Of a DNA stretch of 57,251 bases, positions 24,953-36,508 are shown piece by piece; the stretch's first letter is position 1; every line of letters begins with the position of its first letter. Both the position numbers and the translations under genes were made by a program. The stretch lies in NCBI RefSeq assembly GCF_023283765.1, contig NZ_JAKILG010000030.1, forward strand, positions 1 through 57,251. The letters run 5' to 3'. The notes below the pieces were generated by a model. It was not told the DNA's origin. It saw only the letters and a list, made by a program, of their open reading frames with translations, and did no database searches. The DNA comes from Shewanella profunda (GTDB taxonomy: Bacteria > Pseudomonadota > Gammaproteobacteria > Enterobacterales > Shewanellaceae).

Positions 24953-26428
24953 CTATAAACTTTTACGCTGATTGGAAGGGGGAATAAGCATCGCTTCTCG
25001 ATACTTCGCAATGGTTCTGCGCGCAACATTTATTCCCTGTTCTGCCAGAAGTTGTGCCATCTTGCTGTCGCTTAATGGTTTTTTCTGGTTTTCCGCGGCA
25101 ACCAATTTTTTAATAAAGGCTCTGATTGCTGTGGATGAGCACTCACCGCCATCGTCAGTCCCAACATGGCTTGAGAAGAAGTATTTTAGTTCAAAAAGCC
25201 CCTTAGGGGTATGCATGTATTTCTGAGTTGTGACCCGTGATATGGTGGACTCATGCATTTCAACGGCTTCGGCTATATCGTTAAGTACCATAGGTTTCAT
25301 GGCTTCTTCACCGTATTCGAAGAATCCTTGTTGGTATTGAACGATACAATTGGCCACTTTGAGTAAGGTGTCGTTACGGCTCTCTAAGCTCTTGATAAAC
25401 CACTTGGCTTCCTGTAGATGGCCGCGAATAAATTGACTATCTGCTTGGCTTTTTGTGCTGCGTGCCATGGCGGCATATTGCTGGTTTACATTGATTTTTG
25501 GCATGCAATCGGGGTTGAGTTCTACGACCCAACGGCCATTTTTCTTCGATACTGACACATCTGGGATGACATATTCTTCATCCATGGGGGTGATTAATAA
25601 ACCCGGGCGAGGATTCAGTGCTTGTATTAGTGCTATACCATCCCTAAGTTCATCTTCTTTTAGTTTGGTTTTACGCATTAACAGCCTAAAGTCGCGTGCG
25701 GCTATCAGATCCAGGTGATCTTTGATCAACATGCGGGCATTTTCTAGGTGTGGTGTGTCCGGTGAAAAATGGGATAATTGGATCAGCAGGCATTCGCTTA
25801 AGTCTCTTGCGGCAACACCAACAGGATCAAAGTGTTGAATGCGTTTAAGCACGGCTTCCACTTCGTCCAACTCTATCTCAGGATTTCCCATCGCTTCGAG
25901 AATATCTTCAGTGCTTTGGGTGAGATAACCTTGGTCATCAATGGCATCAATAATGGCGGTGGCAATAGCAAGATCGGTTTCAGAAAAGGGGGTGAGGTTT
26001 TTTTGCCATTCTAAATGTTCGTATAAGCCTTCGCTGGTTTCACCTTGAAAGGGCATATCGTCTTCTCTACTGCCGCCCGGCCCTGAATTGGGTGAAGCGG
26101 TGAATACTTCATCCCAAGTCGTATCCATGGGCAGTTCGTCTGGCATGGACTCTTTGGTCAAGGATTCTGCCGTATCAACGGTAGAGCTATCTTTCTCCGG
26201 TGGCAGGGGGCTTGATTCGCTGAAATCTGTATCTGATAAGTTTTGGTTGCGTTCAGTGGGTGCGTCAAATTGCTCATCTTCCAGCTCAAGAAGAGGATTA
26301 GAGTCTAAGGCTTGCTGGATCTCTTGCTGTAATTCCAATGACGAGAGTTGCAACAGACGAATCGCCTGTTGTAATTGTGGCGTCATGGTTAACTGTTGGC
26401 CCAGTTTGAGCTGGAGTGACGCTTTCAT
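24953..26428 (-). CDS. rpoN: RNA polymerase sigma-54 factor RpoN
   Basis: A 491-residue protein: region [21 protein letters not shown] at the N-terminus, an acidic region II (about 45-115), the core-binding domain, and the C-terminal RpoN box [10 protein letters not shown] (about residue 473) that reads the -24 element. The helix-turn-helix near residue 385 ([19 protein letters not shown]) contacts -12. It heads the hpf-ptsN-rapZ-ptsO group, with 28 bp to hpf. Confidence 0.95.
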   Translation of the reverse strand: MKASLQLKLGQQLTMTPQLQQAIRLLQLSSLELQQEIQQALDSNPLLELEDEQFDAPTERNQNLSDTDFSESSPLPPEKDSSTVDTAESLTKESMPDELPMDTTWDEVFTASPNSGPGGSREDDMPFQGETSEGLYEHLEWQKNLTPFSETDLAIATAIIDAIDDQGYLTQSTEDILEAMGNPEIELDEVEAVLKRIQHFDPVGVAARDLSECLLIQLSHFSPDTPHLENARMLIKDHLDLIAARDFRLLMRKTKLKEDELRDGIALIQALNPRPGLLITPMDEEYVIPDVSVSKKNGRWVVELNPDCMPKINVNQQYAAMARSTKSQADSQFIRGHLQEAKWFIKSLESRNDTLLKVANCIVQYQQGFFEYGEEAMKPMVLNDIAEAVEMHESTISRVTTQKYMHTPKGLFELKYFFSSHVGTDDGGECSSTAIRAFIKKLVAAENQKKPLSDSKMAQLLAEQGINVARRTIAKYREAMLIPPSNQRKSL

Positions 26429-26534
26429 GTTACCGCTGATCCCTACGTTATTATTTTTGAATGAGGCCGCTTGTTATCAGTTTGAGTGGAGCCTAGTGGC
26501 AATAATTTTCATACCATGGGCTCCGCTGGAGTAA

Positions 26535-27266
26535 CTATAGCCTGAATTGTTCACCTAAGTACACAGCCCTAACTTGCTGATTGTCTAAGATCTCTGCCGG
26601 CGTGCCTTCTGCGATTAGGTTTCCATGGCTTACTATGTAGGCATGTTCACAGACGTCTAATGTTTCACGTACATTGTGGTCTGTGATGAGTACGCCTAGG
26701 CCACGACTCTTAAGTTGTTCGATAATTTTTTTGATATCGATGACGGAAATCGGATCAACACCTGCGAAGGGTTCGTCGAGTAAAATAAACTTAGGATTGG
26801 CCGCGAGGGCACGGGCAATTTCGACTCGGCGACGTTCACCACCCGAAAGTGACATACCATGGCTATCGCGAATGTGGGTGATATGGAATTCTTCAAGCAG
26901 ATGTTCCAGTTCTTCTTCCCGCTCTTCGTTTTTAAGCTCTTTACGGGTTTGTAATACGGCCATGATATTGTCATGGACTGTGAGTTTACGGAAGATACTG
27001 GCTTCCTGCGGTAAGTAACCTATCCCTTTGCGTGCACGAAGGTGCATAGGGTCTGCGGTCAAATCATCATCGTCGATAAAGATATGACCTTTATCACTTT
27101 TTACTAGACCGACGACCATGTAAAAGGTCGTCGTTTTACCGGCACCATTTGGGCCGAGCAAGCCGACGACTTGGCCTGTCTTTACTGTCAAACTGACGTC
27201 TTTAACGACCTGACGGTTCTTGTAGCTCTTAGCGAGATTTTGTGCTCTTAGGGTGATTTGGGTCAT
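26535..27266 (-). CDS. lptB: LPS export ABC transporter ATPase LptB
   Basis: A 243-residue ATPase with Walker [10 protein letters not shown], signature LSGGERRR and Walker [14 protein letters not shown]. LptB powers extraction of LPS from the inner membrane together with LptF and LptG (not in this window). The 4-base overlap with lptA and the order kdsD-kdsC-lptC-lptA-lptB make the assignment firm. Confidence 0.95.
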   Translation of the reverse strand: MTQITLRAQNLAKSYKNRQVVKDVSLTVKTGQVVGLLGPNGAGKTTTFYMVVGLVKSDKGHIFIDDDDLTADPMHLRARKGIGYLPQEASIFRKLTVHDNIMAVLQTRKELKNEEREEELEHLLEEFHITHIRDSHGMSLSGGERRRVEIARALAANPKFILLDEPFAGVDPISVIDIKKIIEQLKSRGLGVLITDHNVRETLDVCEHAYIVSHGNLIAEGTPAEILDNQQVRAVYLGEQFRL

Positions 27267-27817
27267 TGAGAATCCTGCTCTTTCACAGGTTTATCCGCTG
27301 GTGGCTGGGTTTTGGGATCATCCTGATAGCTTTCGGGTTGGATGATAGTGATCACGCGGTCATCGCCGCTTCCCGTACTTTCTGCTATCAGTTTTTGTTG
27401 AATGATGTTGTAACGAATTAGGTTACCTGTCACTTGGCTTCCTGCTTGGTCCAAGGAGGCTGAACCCGTGAGTGTTAAGGTTCTTGTCGCCATGTCGTAA
27501 CGGATTTCTTTAGCGCTGGCTGAAGCGGGGCGCCCATCATCTAATATTTGCGTATAAGTCGCAGGGTTACCCGTTGCTACTAGCGTTTTACTGGTTTCAC
27601 CATCGGCAGAAAAGGCGCGCAGCTGAGCTGCTTGGATTTTGATTGAGCCTTGTGTGACTTCCACCGGACCGAAGAAGATGATCTGGTTGTTCTTTATGTC
27701 TGCGGTTTGGCTAACGGCTTTAATTTTAACCTGCTGCTGTAGGTCAGCGACTTTTGCAAAGGCGCCCATGCTCATTATCAGCATTAAGCTGGCAAGTAAT
27801 ATCTTATTTTGCTTCAT
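27263..27817 (-). CDS. lptA: LPS transport periplasmic protein LptA
   Basis: A 184-residue protein with a signal peptide (ending MGAFA) and an OstA-type beta-jellyroll ([46 protein letters not shown]). It forms the periplasmic bridge that carries LPS. The last 20 residues are a charged, Pro/Gln-rich tail. It overlaps lptC by 14 bases and lptB by 4. Confidence 0.92.
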   Translation of the reverse strand: MKQNKILLASLMLIMSMGAFAKVADLQQQVKIKAVSQTADIKNNQIIFFGPVEVTQGSIKIQAAQLRAFSADGETSKTLVATGNPATYTQILDDGRPASASAKEIRYDMATRTLTLTGSASLDQAGSQVTGNLIRYNIIQQKLIAESTGSGDDRVITIIQPESYQDDPKTQPPADKPVKEQDSQ

Positions 27818-28364
27818 AGGTTCCTACTACCTGGCTGGTCAATTGCACTTCCTGCGCGTTAAGGTCGGCATAAAGGCCTTGCCCTTGGATATTGAAATCT
27901 TTCCCTGTGACGTAAATGGTACGGTCAGAGGTCATTATCATAGTGTTAAGATCGACTTCTAAGAAACTAGTGGATAGGCTTTGTATCGGTTCTTCCGAGC
28001 TAATGGCATCGATAATAACATTATTTTCTAATACAACCTTACCGGTTTTTTTATTCAGTTGTCCCAGATCTGCGCTGATCTGCCATTGTGCTTTACCTTG
28101 GTCAGGATAGACAAGGTATACCGGTTGGGTGAAGTAGGTTTGACTCTTTAGTTCATAGTGTTCCATGTGTTTTGCTGTGACACTGCTATTCACTTGACCT
28201 CGTTCATTGAATTCGATGCTGCGCAGATCTTCGATAACGTAATCGGGACTGTCTTGGTTATTCAAACTACTATCTGTTTCGCCACCACGCTTTTGCTGCA
28301 CTTGCCAGTAGAGGATAAGTGCAGTGCCAAAAAAGGCGATGATAGCGAGGGTCACACGACTCAT
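27804..28364 (-). CDS. lptC: LPS export protein LptC
   Basis: A 186-residue protein with a single N-terminal membrane anchor (VTLAIIAFFGTALILYWQV) and a periplasmic jellyroll (RSIEFNERGQVNSSVTAKHMEHY), as in LptC, which receives LPS from LptBFG and hands it to LptA. It overlaps kdsC by 4 bases. Confidence 0.92.
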   Translation of the reverse strand: MSRVTLAIIAFFGTALILYWQVQQKRGGETDSSLNNQDSPDYVIEDLRSIEFNERGQVNSSVTAKHMEHYELKSQTYFTQPVYLVYPDQGKAQWQISADLGQLNKKTGKVVLENNVIIDAISSEEPIQSLSTSFLEVDLNTMIMTSDRTIYVTGKDFNIQGQGLYADLNAQEVQLTSQVVGTYEAK

Positions 28365-28912
28365 ATGCTCATCCCATGGGCCGAAGTGAACTTGTTTTGG
28401 CTGAGTAGCAGCAGATCGGTTAATTCCCGTAGTGCGCCATGCCCCCCGTTGAGGTTGGTCACAAAGTGCGCCTGTTGACGGACATAGGGATGACCATCAG
28501 CTACACATACGGCTAAACCTACCGCGCTCATCACGGGGAGATCAACAATATCATCCCCGATATATGCCACTTCTTCTGGCGTGACATTATAGAGGGAGAG
28601 CAGGGTTTGATAAGGCTCGAATTTATTATCGACACCTTGATAAATATGGGTAATACCGAGTGCTGTCATGCGATGTTCAACGATTTTTGATTGGCGACCA
28701 GTGATGACTGCCATATTAAAACCGCTGGTGAGTAGCGAGCGAACACCGTAACCATCACGGGTATGAAACGCTTTGAGTTCTTCACCTGCATTACTTAAAT
28801 AAATGCGTCCGTCAGAAAATACGCCATCAACATCACAGATAAGCAGTTTTATTTTCTGTGCTCTTTGCCAAACATCATCGCTGATGGGGCCGTAAAATCC
28901 TTGCTGTGGCAT
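28361..28912 (-). CDS. kdsC: 3-deoxy-D-manno-octulosonate 8-phosphate phosphatase KdsC
   Basis: A 183-residue HAD-family C0 phosphatase: motif I LLICDVDGVFSDG (about residue 25), motif II in AVITGRQS, motif IV YIGDDIVDLPVM. It removes phosphate from KDO-8-phosphate in LPS core synthesis. Its ATG overlaps the kdsD stop by one base (TAATG), so the step before it in the pathway is translated just upstream. Confidence 0.94.
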   Translation of the reverse strand: MPQQGFYGPISDDVWQRAQKIKLLICDVDGVFSDGRIYLSNAGEELKAFHTRDGYGVRSLLTSGFNMAVITGRQSKIVEHRMTALGITHIYQGVDNKFEPYQTLLSLYNVTPEEVAYIGDDIVDLPVMSAVGLAVCVADGHPYVRQQAHFVTNLNGGHGALRELTDLLLLSQNKFTSAHGMSI

Positions 28913-29889
28913 TAAATAACTCCCGCTTTAACCAGATCGAGCATATTAAGCGCACCGATAGGATGGTGCTCTTTGTTTATCACGATCAGGCCATTAATAT
29001 TTCTAGAATCCATCACTTGCAGTGCTTGAGCGGCAAGTGCGCTATCGGTAATTGTGACGCAGTTTCGGGTCATAACATCGGCAATCGGTGTTGTACGCAG
29101 ATTGACTTCTGCATCAATAACACGACGTAAATCACCATCGGTGAAAATGCCAACCAACTTATGTTGCTCATCGATAACCGCCGTCATACCTAAGCCTTTT
29201 TTGGAGATTTCATAGAGGGCTTCGGTGATACAAATATCGTGACTCACTCGTGGTAAGTCGTTACCGCAGTGCATAACATCACTAACTCTCAATAGCAATT
29301 TTCGACCAAGCGCGCCACCAGGATGCGACATTGCAAAATCTTCGCGGGTAAAACCTTTAGCTTGTAGTAGGGCGATAGCTATTGCATCGCCCATCACGAG
29401 TGTTGCCGTTGTGCTGGAGGTCGGTGCAAGTCCAAGTGGGCAGGCTTCTTCTGGCACTTCTATGCATAAATGGACCTTAGCTAGACGCGCCATCGTGGAA
29501 TCAGGTTTACCCGTCATGGCAATGACGGGGATAGCTTTTCGCTGAATGACGGGCATTAAGGCGAGGATTTCACTGGATTCGCCCGAGTTCGATATCGCTA
29601 AAATAATATCATTGTCGGACAATACACCAAGGTCACCATGGCTCGCTTCTCCAGGATGCACAAAAAATGCCGGAGTGCCTGTGCTTGCTAGTGTAGCTGA
29701 AATCTTATTGCCTATATGACCTGATTTGCCCATGCCCATAACAATAACCTTACCAGAGCAGTTGAGGATCAGTTCGCAGGCCTGTACAAATTCAATTGAA
29801 TCAACATATTGATAAAGATTGTCGAGGGCTAACTTTTCAATGTCAATAACTTTGCAGCCCCATTGGCGCAATTGTGATTGGTCTACCAT
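28912..29889 (-). CDS. kdsD: D-arabinose 5-phosphate isomerase KdsD
   Basis: About 325 residues: a SIS sugar-isomerase domain (IVMGMGKSGHIGNKISATLASTG, FVHPGEASHGDLGVL, SNSGESSEI) and two CBS repeats from about residue 205. It makes arabinose-5-phosphate, the first KDO precursor. ATG 29889 follows AGAGAGA; a start 57 bases earlier would add an atypical leader. It heads the LPS operon. The 668-bp gap to mlaF must hold divergent promoters, but I could not fix their positions. Confidence 0.93.
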   Translation of the reverse strand: MVDQSQLRQWGCKVIDIEKLALDNLYQYVDSIEFVQACELILNCSGKVIVMGMGKSGHIGNKISATLASTGTPAFFVHPGEASHGDLGVLSDNDIILAISNSGESSEILALMPVIQRKAIPVIAMTGKPDSTMARLAKVHLCIEVPEEACPLGLAPTSSTTATLVMGDAIAIALLQAKGFTREDFAMSHPGGALGRKLLLRVSDVMHCGNDLPRVSHDICITEALYEISKKGLGMTAVIDEQHKLVGIFTDGDLRRVIDAEVNLRTTPIADVMTRNCVTITDSALAAQALQVMDSRNINGLIVINKEHHPIGALNMLDLVKAGVI

Positions 29890-30557
29890 GTCTATCTCTC
29901 TTCTAGCATTGTCTTTGTCGCCCCATGGATGGGATTGGAATAGCACAATTTGGTACGCGATAAAGATGATAAATAAAAGGGCATCCTGCCAAGGTTATGT
30001 CGTTCTTTAGGCTACTTTACTGATGGCCTTTGTTTTTTAGGTTCAGTTTTGGGTCACTTTTGCCAACGTCACTACTTTTACCAATATCACCGCCATTAGC
30101 TAGTGTTAACGGCTGAACTCGTCAAGTTGGTGCTGGGCTAATAGGCCAGAATAGCGTGTTTAGTGCTTGAATGTCTTGAGCAATGTCATCGTCTTTACAG
30201 TTTATTTTAATGGTTTTATTTTGTAGAGGAGGACACTTGGTCCCTTTCCCTCTAAAATGTGGCAAGTAAGGTAGGGTTGTTTAACCCTCATTCTTAATTG
30301 ACCTGATTATCATTTAGCAATTGCTTAAAATAATCCCATCATTTTATTAACTTGTTCAAAAAGCCTATGTAACAGTTTTAGGTTGAAATAAAAACTTAGC
30401 GCGCATTTTCGCTGGAAATAAGGCAAATTGAAAGTATCGTAGGGCGATAGTGTCGATTCTGTTGTAGGTTAAAGCGCAATTACGTACAATTTGCGGCTCT
30501 TCGATTGGTCTGTCGAAAAAACTCAGATCACCTCTTTTTCAAATATCGGAATCAAGC

Positions 30558-31391
30558 ATGACTCAAGAACAAACGCCGCTGGTTGAGGTCCGTAATTTGG
30601 GGTTTAGCCGCGGACAGCGTGTCATATATGAAGATATTAGCCTGTCTATTCCTCGGGGCAAGGTGACTGCCATCATGGGCCCGAGTGGGATTGGTAAAAC
30701 CACACTATTAAAGCTGATCGGTGGCCAATTAATACCCAATCACGGGCAAGTGCTGTTTGATGGACACGATGTGCACACTGTGAGCCGTAATGAGCTATTT
30801 GCGTTGCGTAAACGCATGAGCATGTTGTTTCAAAGTGGCGCCTTATTTACTGATATCAATGTGTTCGATAACGTTGCCTTTGCTTTACGTGAGCATTCGG
30901 GATTACCTGAAGAAATTATTCGTACTATCGTATTGATGAAGCTTGAAGCGGTAGGCCTTAGGGGCGCCGCTCAAATGATGCCGAGCGAGTTATCTGGTGG
31001 TATGCAACGCCGTGCGGCATTAGCTCGTGCTATTGCCCTTGAGCCTGAAATGGTTATGTATGATGAACCTTTTGCTGGGCAAGACCCCATTTCTATGGGG
31101 GTGTTAGTAAAGCTTATCCGTGAGTTATCGGATGCGTTGAACTTAACTTCAATCGTCGTATCCCATGATGTGGGAGAGGTGCTAGGTATTGCTGATTATG
31201 TGTATGTCGTTGCCGATAAAAAAGTGATCGCACATGGTACGCCTGAGCAGCTTAAATACGCAGATAATCCACAGCTTAAGCAATTTATTCAGGGGGCGCC
31301 TGATGGCCCTGTGCCGTTCCATTATCCGGCATCTGACTATAAACAAGAGTTATTGCAGGGCAAGACAATGGCAAAAGGAGTTCGCAAGTGA
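30558..31391 (+). CDS. mlaF: Phospholipid transport ATPase MlaF
   Basis: A 277-residue ABC ATPase with Walker [10 protein letters not shown], signature [15 protein letters not shown] and Walker [14 protein letters not shown]. It powers the MlaFEDB complex that moves phospholipids between inner and outer membranes. It overlaps mlaE by 4 bases at the start of a complete mlaFEDCB operon. Confidence 0.95.
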   Translation: MTQEQTPLVEVRNLGFSRGQRVIYEDISLSIPRGKVTAIMGPSGIGKTTLLKLIGGQLIPNHGQVLFDGHDVHTVSRNELFALRKRMSMLFQSGALFTDINVFDNVAFALREHSGLPEEIIRTIVLMKLEAVGLRGAAQMMPSELSGGMQRRAALARAIALEPEMVMYDEPFAGQDPISMGVLVKLIRELSDALNLTSIVVSHDVGEVLGIADYVYVVADKKVIAHGTPEQLKYADNPQLKQFIQGAPDGPVPFHYPASDYKQELLQGKTMAKGVRK

Positions 31392-32173
31392 GTGTGACTG
31401 ACAGTATTGCCAATTTGGGACGTGGTGCTATTGACATTGTGCAGGGCTATGGCCGTGCAGGGGTGATGTTATGGGGTGCTATTTTCCGCTGGCCGCGGGT
31501 GCGTAAAGGGTTTCCGTTGTTGGTGCGTCAGATTTATGTGGTCGGCGTACAATCTATGGTCATCATCTTGGTTTCTGGTCTTTTTATTGGCATGGTTTTA
31601 GCGCTGCAGGGCTATAACATCCTTGTGGATTTTGGGACCGAAGAAAGCTTAGGCCCTATGGTCGCTTTGAGTTTGCTGCGAGAACTTGGCCCAGTCGTCA
31701 CCGCTTTGTTATTTGCAGGGCGTGCTGGCTCTGCACTGACGGCTGAAATTGGTTTAATGAAGAGCACTGAGCAGCTCTCAAGTCTAGAAATGATGGCTAT
31801 CGATCCGCTTAGACAGATCATTGCACCACGTTTTTGGGCGGGTGTAATCAGCATGCCATTGTTGGCCTTGATGTTTACCGCCATTGGGATTTACGGCGGT
31901 CATATCGTCGGGGTGGAATGGAAAGGGATTGACAGTGGTGCGTTTTGGTCGATTCTACAAGCGTCGGTTGAATGGCGGCAGGATATAGTTAACTGCTTGA
32001 TCAAAAGTAGTGTGTTTGCCGTAGTGGTGACTTGGATTGCGTTATATCGTGGTTACCAAGTGATCCCAAATCCTGAAGGGATCAGCCAAGCAACGACGTC
32101 GACTGTAGTGCAGTCGAGCCTCGCCGTACTGGCACTAGATTTTTTACTAACAGCCCTGATGTTTGGCAGCTAA
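31388..32173 (+). CDS. mlaE: Phospholipid transport permease MlaE
   Basis: A 261-residue membrane protein of the MlaE/Ttg2B family with about five to six hydrophobic segments, including [20 protein letters not shown] and [21 protein letters not shown]. It starts at GTG overlapping the mlaF stop. Confidence 0.94.
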   Translation: MSVTDSIANLGRGAIDIVQGYGRAGVMLWGAIFRWPRVRKGFPLLVRQIYVVGVQSMVIILVSGLFIGMVLALQGYNILVDFGTEESLGPMVALSLLRELGPVVTALLFAGRAGSALTAEIGLMKSTEQLSSLEMMAIDPLRQIIAPRFWAGVISMPLLALMFTAIGIYGGHIVGVEWKGIDSGAFWSILQASVEWRQDIVNCLIKSSVFAVVVTWIALYRGYQVIPNPEGISQATTSTVVQSSLAVLALDFLLTALMFGS

Positions 32174-32229
32174 TGGATTATTGTGCCGTTAGACACAGTT
32201 TAGATGGATTAAGAGAGTGGTAACTGAGT

Positions 32230-32703
32230 ATGTTGACACGAAAAATTGAATTGTTAGTGGGTGTATTTCTTTTAACCGGTTTAGCCGCCTTTTTGGTATT
32301 AGTATTTAATGTTGCCAATATCGAAGTCAAAACCAGTGATAGCAGTTATACCCTAACGGCAAATTTCACTAACATTGGTGGCCTTAAAGTGCGCTCGCCA
32401 GTGAAAGTGGGTGGCGTGGTCGTTGGGCGAGTCAGTAATATTGACCTTGACCCAGTTAAATTGGTCGCGGTAGTAACGATTGTGATGGATAAACGTTATG
32501 ATAAATTTCCAGAAACCAGTAGCTTATCTATTCTCACTTCTGGTTTGTTGGGGGAGCAGTTCCTTGGCCTAACGCCAGGATTTATGGATGACGACATCGT
32601 TATGCTCAAGGATGGCGATAAAATTGATGATACACGCTCTGCCTTAGTGTTAGAGGAGCTGATTGGTCAGTTCTTATATAGTATGGGTTCAAAGGATAAA
32701 TAG
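32230..32703 (+). CDS. mlaD: MCE-domain lipid-binding protein MlaD
   Basis: A 157-residue protein with one N-terminal membrane helix (LLVGVFLLTGLAAFLVLVF) and an MCE domain (about 40-120: TANFTNIGGLKVRSPVKVGGV, GLLGEQFLGLTPG). Six copies form a ring around MlaE in the family. It lies 56 bp after mlaE. Confidence 0.93.
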   Translation: MLTRKIELLVGVFLLTGLAAFLVLVFNVANIEVKTSDSSYTLTANFTNIGGLKVRSPVKVGGVVVGRVSNIDLDPVKLVAVVTIVMDKRYDKFPETSSLSILTSGLLGEQFLGLTPGFMDDDIVMLKDGDKIDDTRSALVLEELIGQFLYSMGSKDK

Positions 32704-32714
32704 GGGTTACCACT

Positions 32715-33377
32715 ATGTTTAAAAGCTTATCTCGCTTTTTACTGCCGTTAGTTATGGCCTTCACTGCAGCCAGCGCACTTGCTGCAGATGCCACGGTTAA
32801 TACTATGGATCCATATGCCATGGTGAAATCCGTTGCCAATAAAACCTTCGATCGTTTCCATAAAGATAAAGCTTTGATCGATGCCGATACGGATTATCTG
32901 AAAGTGATCGTCCATGATGAATTAATGCCTTACGTTGATTATAAATATGCCTCTTACAAAGTGTTGGGTCAGTATCTTAAGGATTCGACCGAAGAGCAGC
33001 GTAACCGCTTTGTTGATGCTTTTGAGGGCTATTTAGTGACGACCTATGCACAGGCATTTACTGAATATACAAATCAGAAAGTTGAATTCTCCCCCAGTAT
33101 TGATTTCAGCAATGAGAAAATTGTTGATGTGAATGTACAGATCATCGAGGCAGGACGTCCGCCGATCAAACTCTTGTTTAAAGTGCGTCGTTTAAAGGAC
33201 GATTCATGGAAGGCGTTCGATTTAGTGGCCGAAGGCGTGAGTTTACTGTCATCTAAACAATCTGAAATTTCTAACCTTATTCGTCAACAGGGTATCGATC
33301 CTGTCATTAAGATGCTCGAAGAACGCACTAAAGACAAAGTGACCAAGCAGACTAAATCAGGGAAATCGCAGTCGTGA
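32715..33377 (+). CDS. mlaC: Periplasmic phospholipid-binding protein MlaC
   Basis: A 220-residue protein with a signal peptide (ending ALAAD) and the Ttg2D/MlaC fold (DELMPYVDYKYASYKVLGQYL, FKVRRLKDDSWKAFDLVAEGVSL). It shuttles phospholipid between MlaA and MlaFEDB. It overlaps mlaB by 4 bases. Confidence 0.93.
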   Translation: MFKSLSRFLLPLVMAFTAASALAADATVNTMDPYAMVKSVANKTFDRFHKDKALIDADTDYLKVIVHDELMPYVDYKYASYKVLGQYLKDSTEEQRNRFVDAFEGYLVTTYAQAFTEYTNQKVEFSPSIDFSNEKIVDVNVQIIEAGRPPIKLLFKVRRLKDDSWKAFDLVAEGVSLLSSKQSEISNLIRQQGIDPVIKMLEERTKDKVTKQTKSGKSQS

Positions 33378-33658
33378 TTGAATTTGTGCAACAGGGCACT
33401 GTTTGTCATCTCAAAGGACGCCTATCACAAACTCAAGTGATAGAGTTATGGCCACAAAGACACAGTTTGCTTAGTCAGCAAACACAGGTGTTATCTTTGT
33501 CTGGGCTCGAATACAGTGATAGCGCAGGCGTGGCTTTTTTATTGGCCTTGGTCAGAGAGCATGGAACCCCTCTTTCGCTGAGCTCCGCTTCGCAGCAACT
33601 GAAAAAATTGATTGATTTATATGATTTACAGTCCTTCTTCTCTGAAGAGGTGATTTGA
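33374..33658 (+). CDS. mlaB: STAS-domain protein MlaB
   Basis: A 94-residue STAS domain with the core LEYSDSAGVAFLLALV, where the Asp-Ser pair sits as in other STAS proteins. It is the cytoplasmic regulator subunit of MlaFEDB. GTG start overlapping the mlaC stop. Confidence 0.9.
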   Translation: MIEFVQQGTVCHLKGRLSQTQVIELWPQRHSLLSQQTQVLSLSGLEYSDSAGVAFLLALVREHGTPLSLSSASQQLKKLIDLYDLQSFFSEEVI

Positions 33659-33677
33659 ACACAAGGTACTAGATTCC

Positions 33678-33935
33678 ATGGAATGCAGCTTAATAGAACA
33701 AATTTTACGTGATGCGTTAAAACTTGAAGAAGTTCACGCAAGCTCCGATGGTAGCCATTATAAAGTGATCGCTGTGGGGGAGTGCTTCGATGGTATGAGC
33801 CGTGTTAAACAGCAACAAGCCATTTATGCACCACTGACGGCACACATTGCCAGCGGTGAATTACATGCATTAACGATTAAAACTTTCACGCCGACTCAAT
33901 GGAAACGCGAAAAAGTTTTCAACATGCCTAGCTAG
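33678..33935 (+). CDS. ibaG: BolA-family protein IbaG
   Basis: An 85-residue BolA fold: SSDGSHYKVIAVGECFDGMSRVKQQQAIY, then the C-terminal helix LHALTIKTFTPTQW. The position between mlaB and murA is that of ibaG (yrbA) and not bolA. BolA proteins bind [2Fe-2S] with glutaredoxins. It lies 19 bp after mlaB. Confidence 0.9.
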   Translation: MECSLIEQILRDALKLEEVHASSDGSHYKVIAVGECFDGMSRVKQQQAIYAPLTAHIASGELHALTIKTFTPTQWKREKVFNMPS

Positions 33936-33938
33936 TGA

Positions 33939-35204
<1,266 letters not shown>

Positions 35205-35239
35205 TTGGAATTCAGCGATGAGTGCCATTTGAACCTATT

Positions 35240-35268
35240 AAAAAACCAGCTAAATTAGCTGGTTTTTT
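35240..35268. terminator. Bidirectional terminator
   Basis: AAAAAACCAGCTAA and TTAGCTGGTTTTTT pair between the convergent murA and degS genes. Confidence 0.85.
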
Positions 35269-35298
35269 GTTTTCTACCGTATTGATAGGTTTGTCGAT

Positions 35299-36381
35299 TT
35301 AGTTCTCAACCACAACCTTTTCATCAATCACCACGGGCAGCTCCTGCGGCTTGCCTTGGCGTAACACCGTCATCATCACTTTTTTGCCAGGTGTGGTCTC
35401 GGCAATACGGTCCATCAACATTTCTACTCCGGGTACATCTTCGCCATCGTATTTAATGATCACGTCCCTTGGCATCAGCTGTGCGCGTGCTGCGGGACCA
35501 TTAGGATCGATCCCCGTCACTAATACGCCACGTAGGTCGGGAAGATTAAGGATTTGCGCTACAACTGGGTTAATCGGCTCACCCGAAATCCCCAGTGCAC
35601 CACGGATGACTCGGCCATTTTTAATGAGTTTGCCCATAATACTGTGGGCTAATTTAATCGGGATCGCGAAGTTAATCCCGTGACCACCGCCTTCTTCACC
35701 CACTTGGAATGCGGCTGTGTTAATGCCAATGAGGCTACCGTTAGTATCAATGAGCGCGCCACCGGAGTTACCGGCATTAATGGCAGCATCTGTCTGTAAA
35801 AAATCTAAATAACCAGAGCTTAAGCCGTTACGCCCTGTGGCACTGATAATGCCCTGAGTAATAGTTTGACCTAAATTGTATGGATTACCTATGGCGAGTA
35901 CGACATCACCTACCTGAGGTGGACTATCGAGATTGACGGGCACAATCGGCAAGTTATCCCCTTCAATTTTAAGAACCGATAAATCGGTTTCAGGATCAAA
36001 GCCCACCACTTCAGAGGTAAATTTACGTCCATCTTGTAGAGCGACTACAATCTCATCAGCTTTTTTAATGACATGATAATTAGTAAGAATGTAACCTTCT
36101 TTACTCATTATCACCCCAGAACCTAGACCTTGGAGCGAGCCTGAATTGAGTGGGCGACCCTTATCGATACTGAGACTATAGATATTCACAACGGCGGGGG
36201 CTGCGCGGCGAACCGCTTTGGAAAAGGAAAGTTCCACCGTACTATTGGCGCGGGTTTGAAGTAGTGTATTCCCGAGATTGTTACTATCGAAATAACGGGT
36301 TACCAACAAAAACATTGCCGCCATGATAAGACCGAAAAGGATTGCTTTACCAAGATACAACAGAGTGTCTTTTATAGTCAT
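35299..36381 (-). CDS. degS: Periplasmic serine protease DegS
   Basis: A 360-residue protein with one N-terminal membrane anchor (ILFGLIMAAMFLLVTRYF), a trypsin-like domain with His in TNYHVIK, Asp in DPETDLSVLKIE and Ser in NAGNSGGALID, and one PDZ domain (about 255-345). This is the DegS layout: it cuts RseA when it senses misfolded porins and so releases sigma-E. It follows degQ on the same strand with 127 bp between. Confidence 0.93.
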   Translation of the reverse strand: MTIKDTLLYLGKAILFGLIMAAMFLLVTRYFDSNNLGNTLLQTRANSTVELSFSKAVRRAAPAVVNIYSLSIDKGRPLNSGSLQGLGSGVIMSKEGYILTNYHVIKKADEIVVALQDGRKFTSEVVGFDPETDLSVLKIEGDNLPIVPVNLDSPPQVGDVVLAIGNPYNLGQTITQGIISATGRNGLSSGYLDFLQTDAAINAGNSGGALIDTNGSLIGINTAAFQVGEEGGGHGINFAIPIKLAHSIMGKLIKNGRVIRGALGISGEPINPVVAQILNLPDLRGVLVTGIDPNGPAARAQLMPRDVIIKYDGEDVPGVEMLMDRIAETTPGKKVMMTVLRQGKPQELPVVIDEKVVVEN

Positions 36382-36435
36382 GGCAGGATAAATATTGAAA
36401 AAGGTGAGTTAGATTAACATGTTTAGCTAGGTAAA

Positions 36436-36461
36436 GCATAGGGAGCGAAGGCTCCCTATGC
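36436..36461. terminator. 11-bp hairpin between degQ and degS
   Basis: GCATAGGGAGC-GAAG-GCTCCCTATGC. The T-run on the minus strand is short, so it may only attenuate. Confidence 0.45.
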
Positions 36462-36508
36462 TGATCTGGGTCTGAAAAATAGCTGATTTTTCAGTCACTA
36501 TTTACCCG

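Noticed and set aside
26088..26534. 148-codon Ser/Cys-rich open frame on the plus strand
   Set aside because: Antisense to the rpoN 5' half; composition is an artefact of its acidic region.
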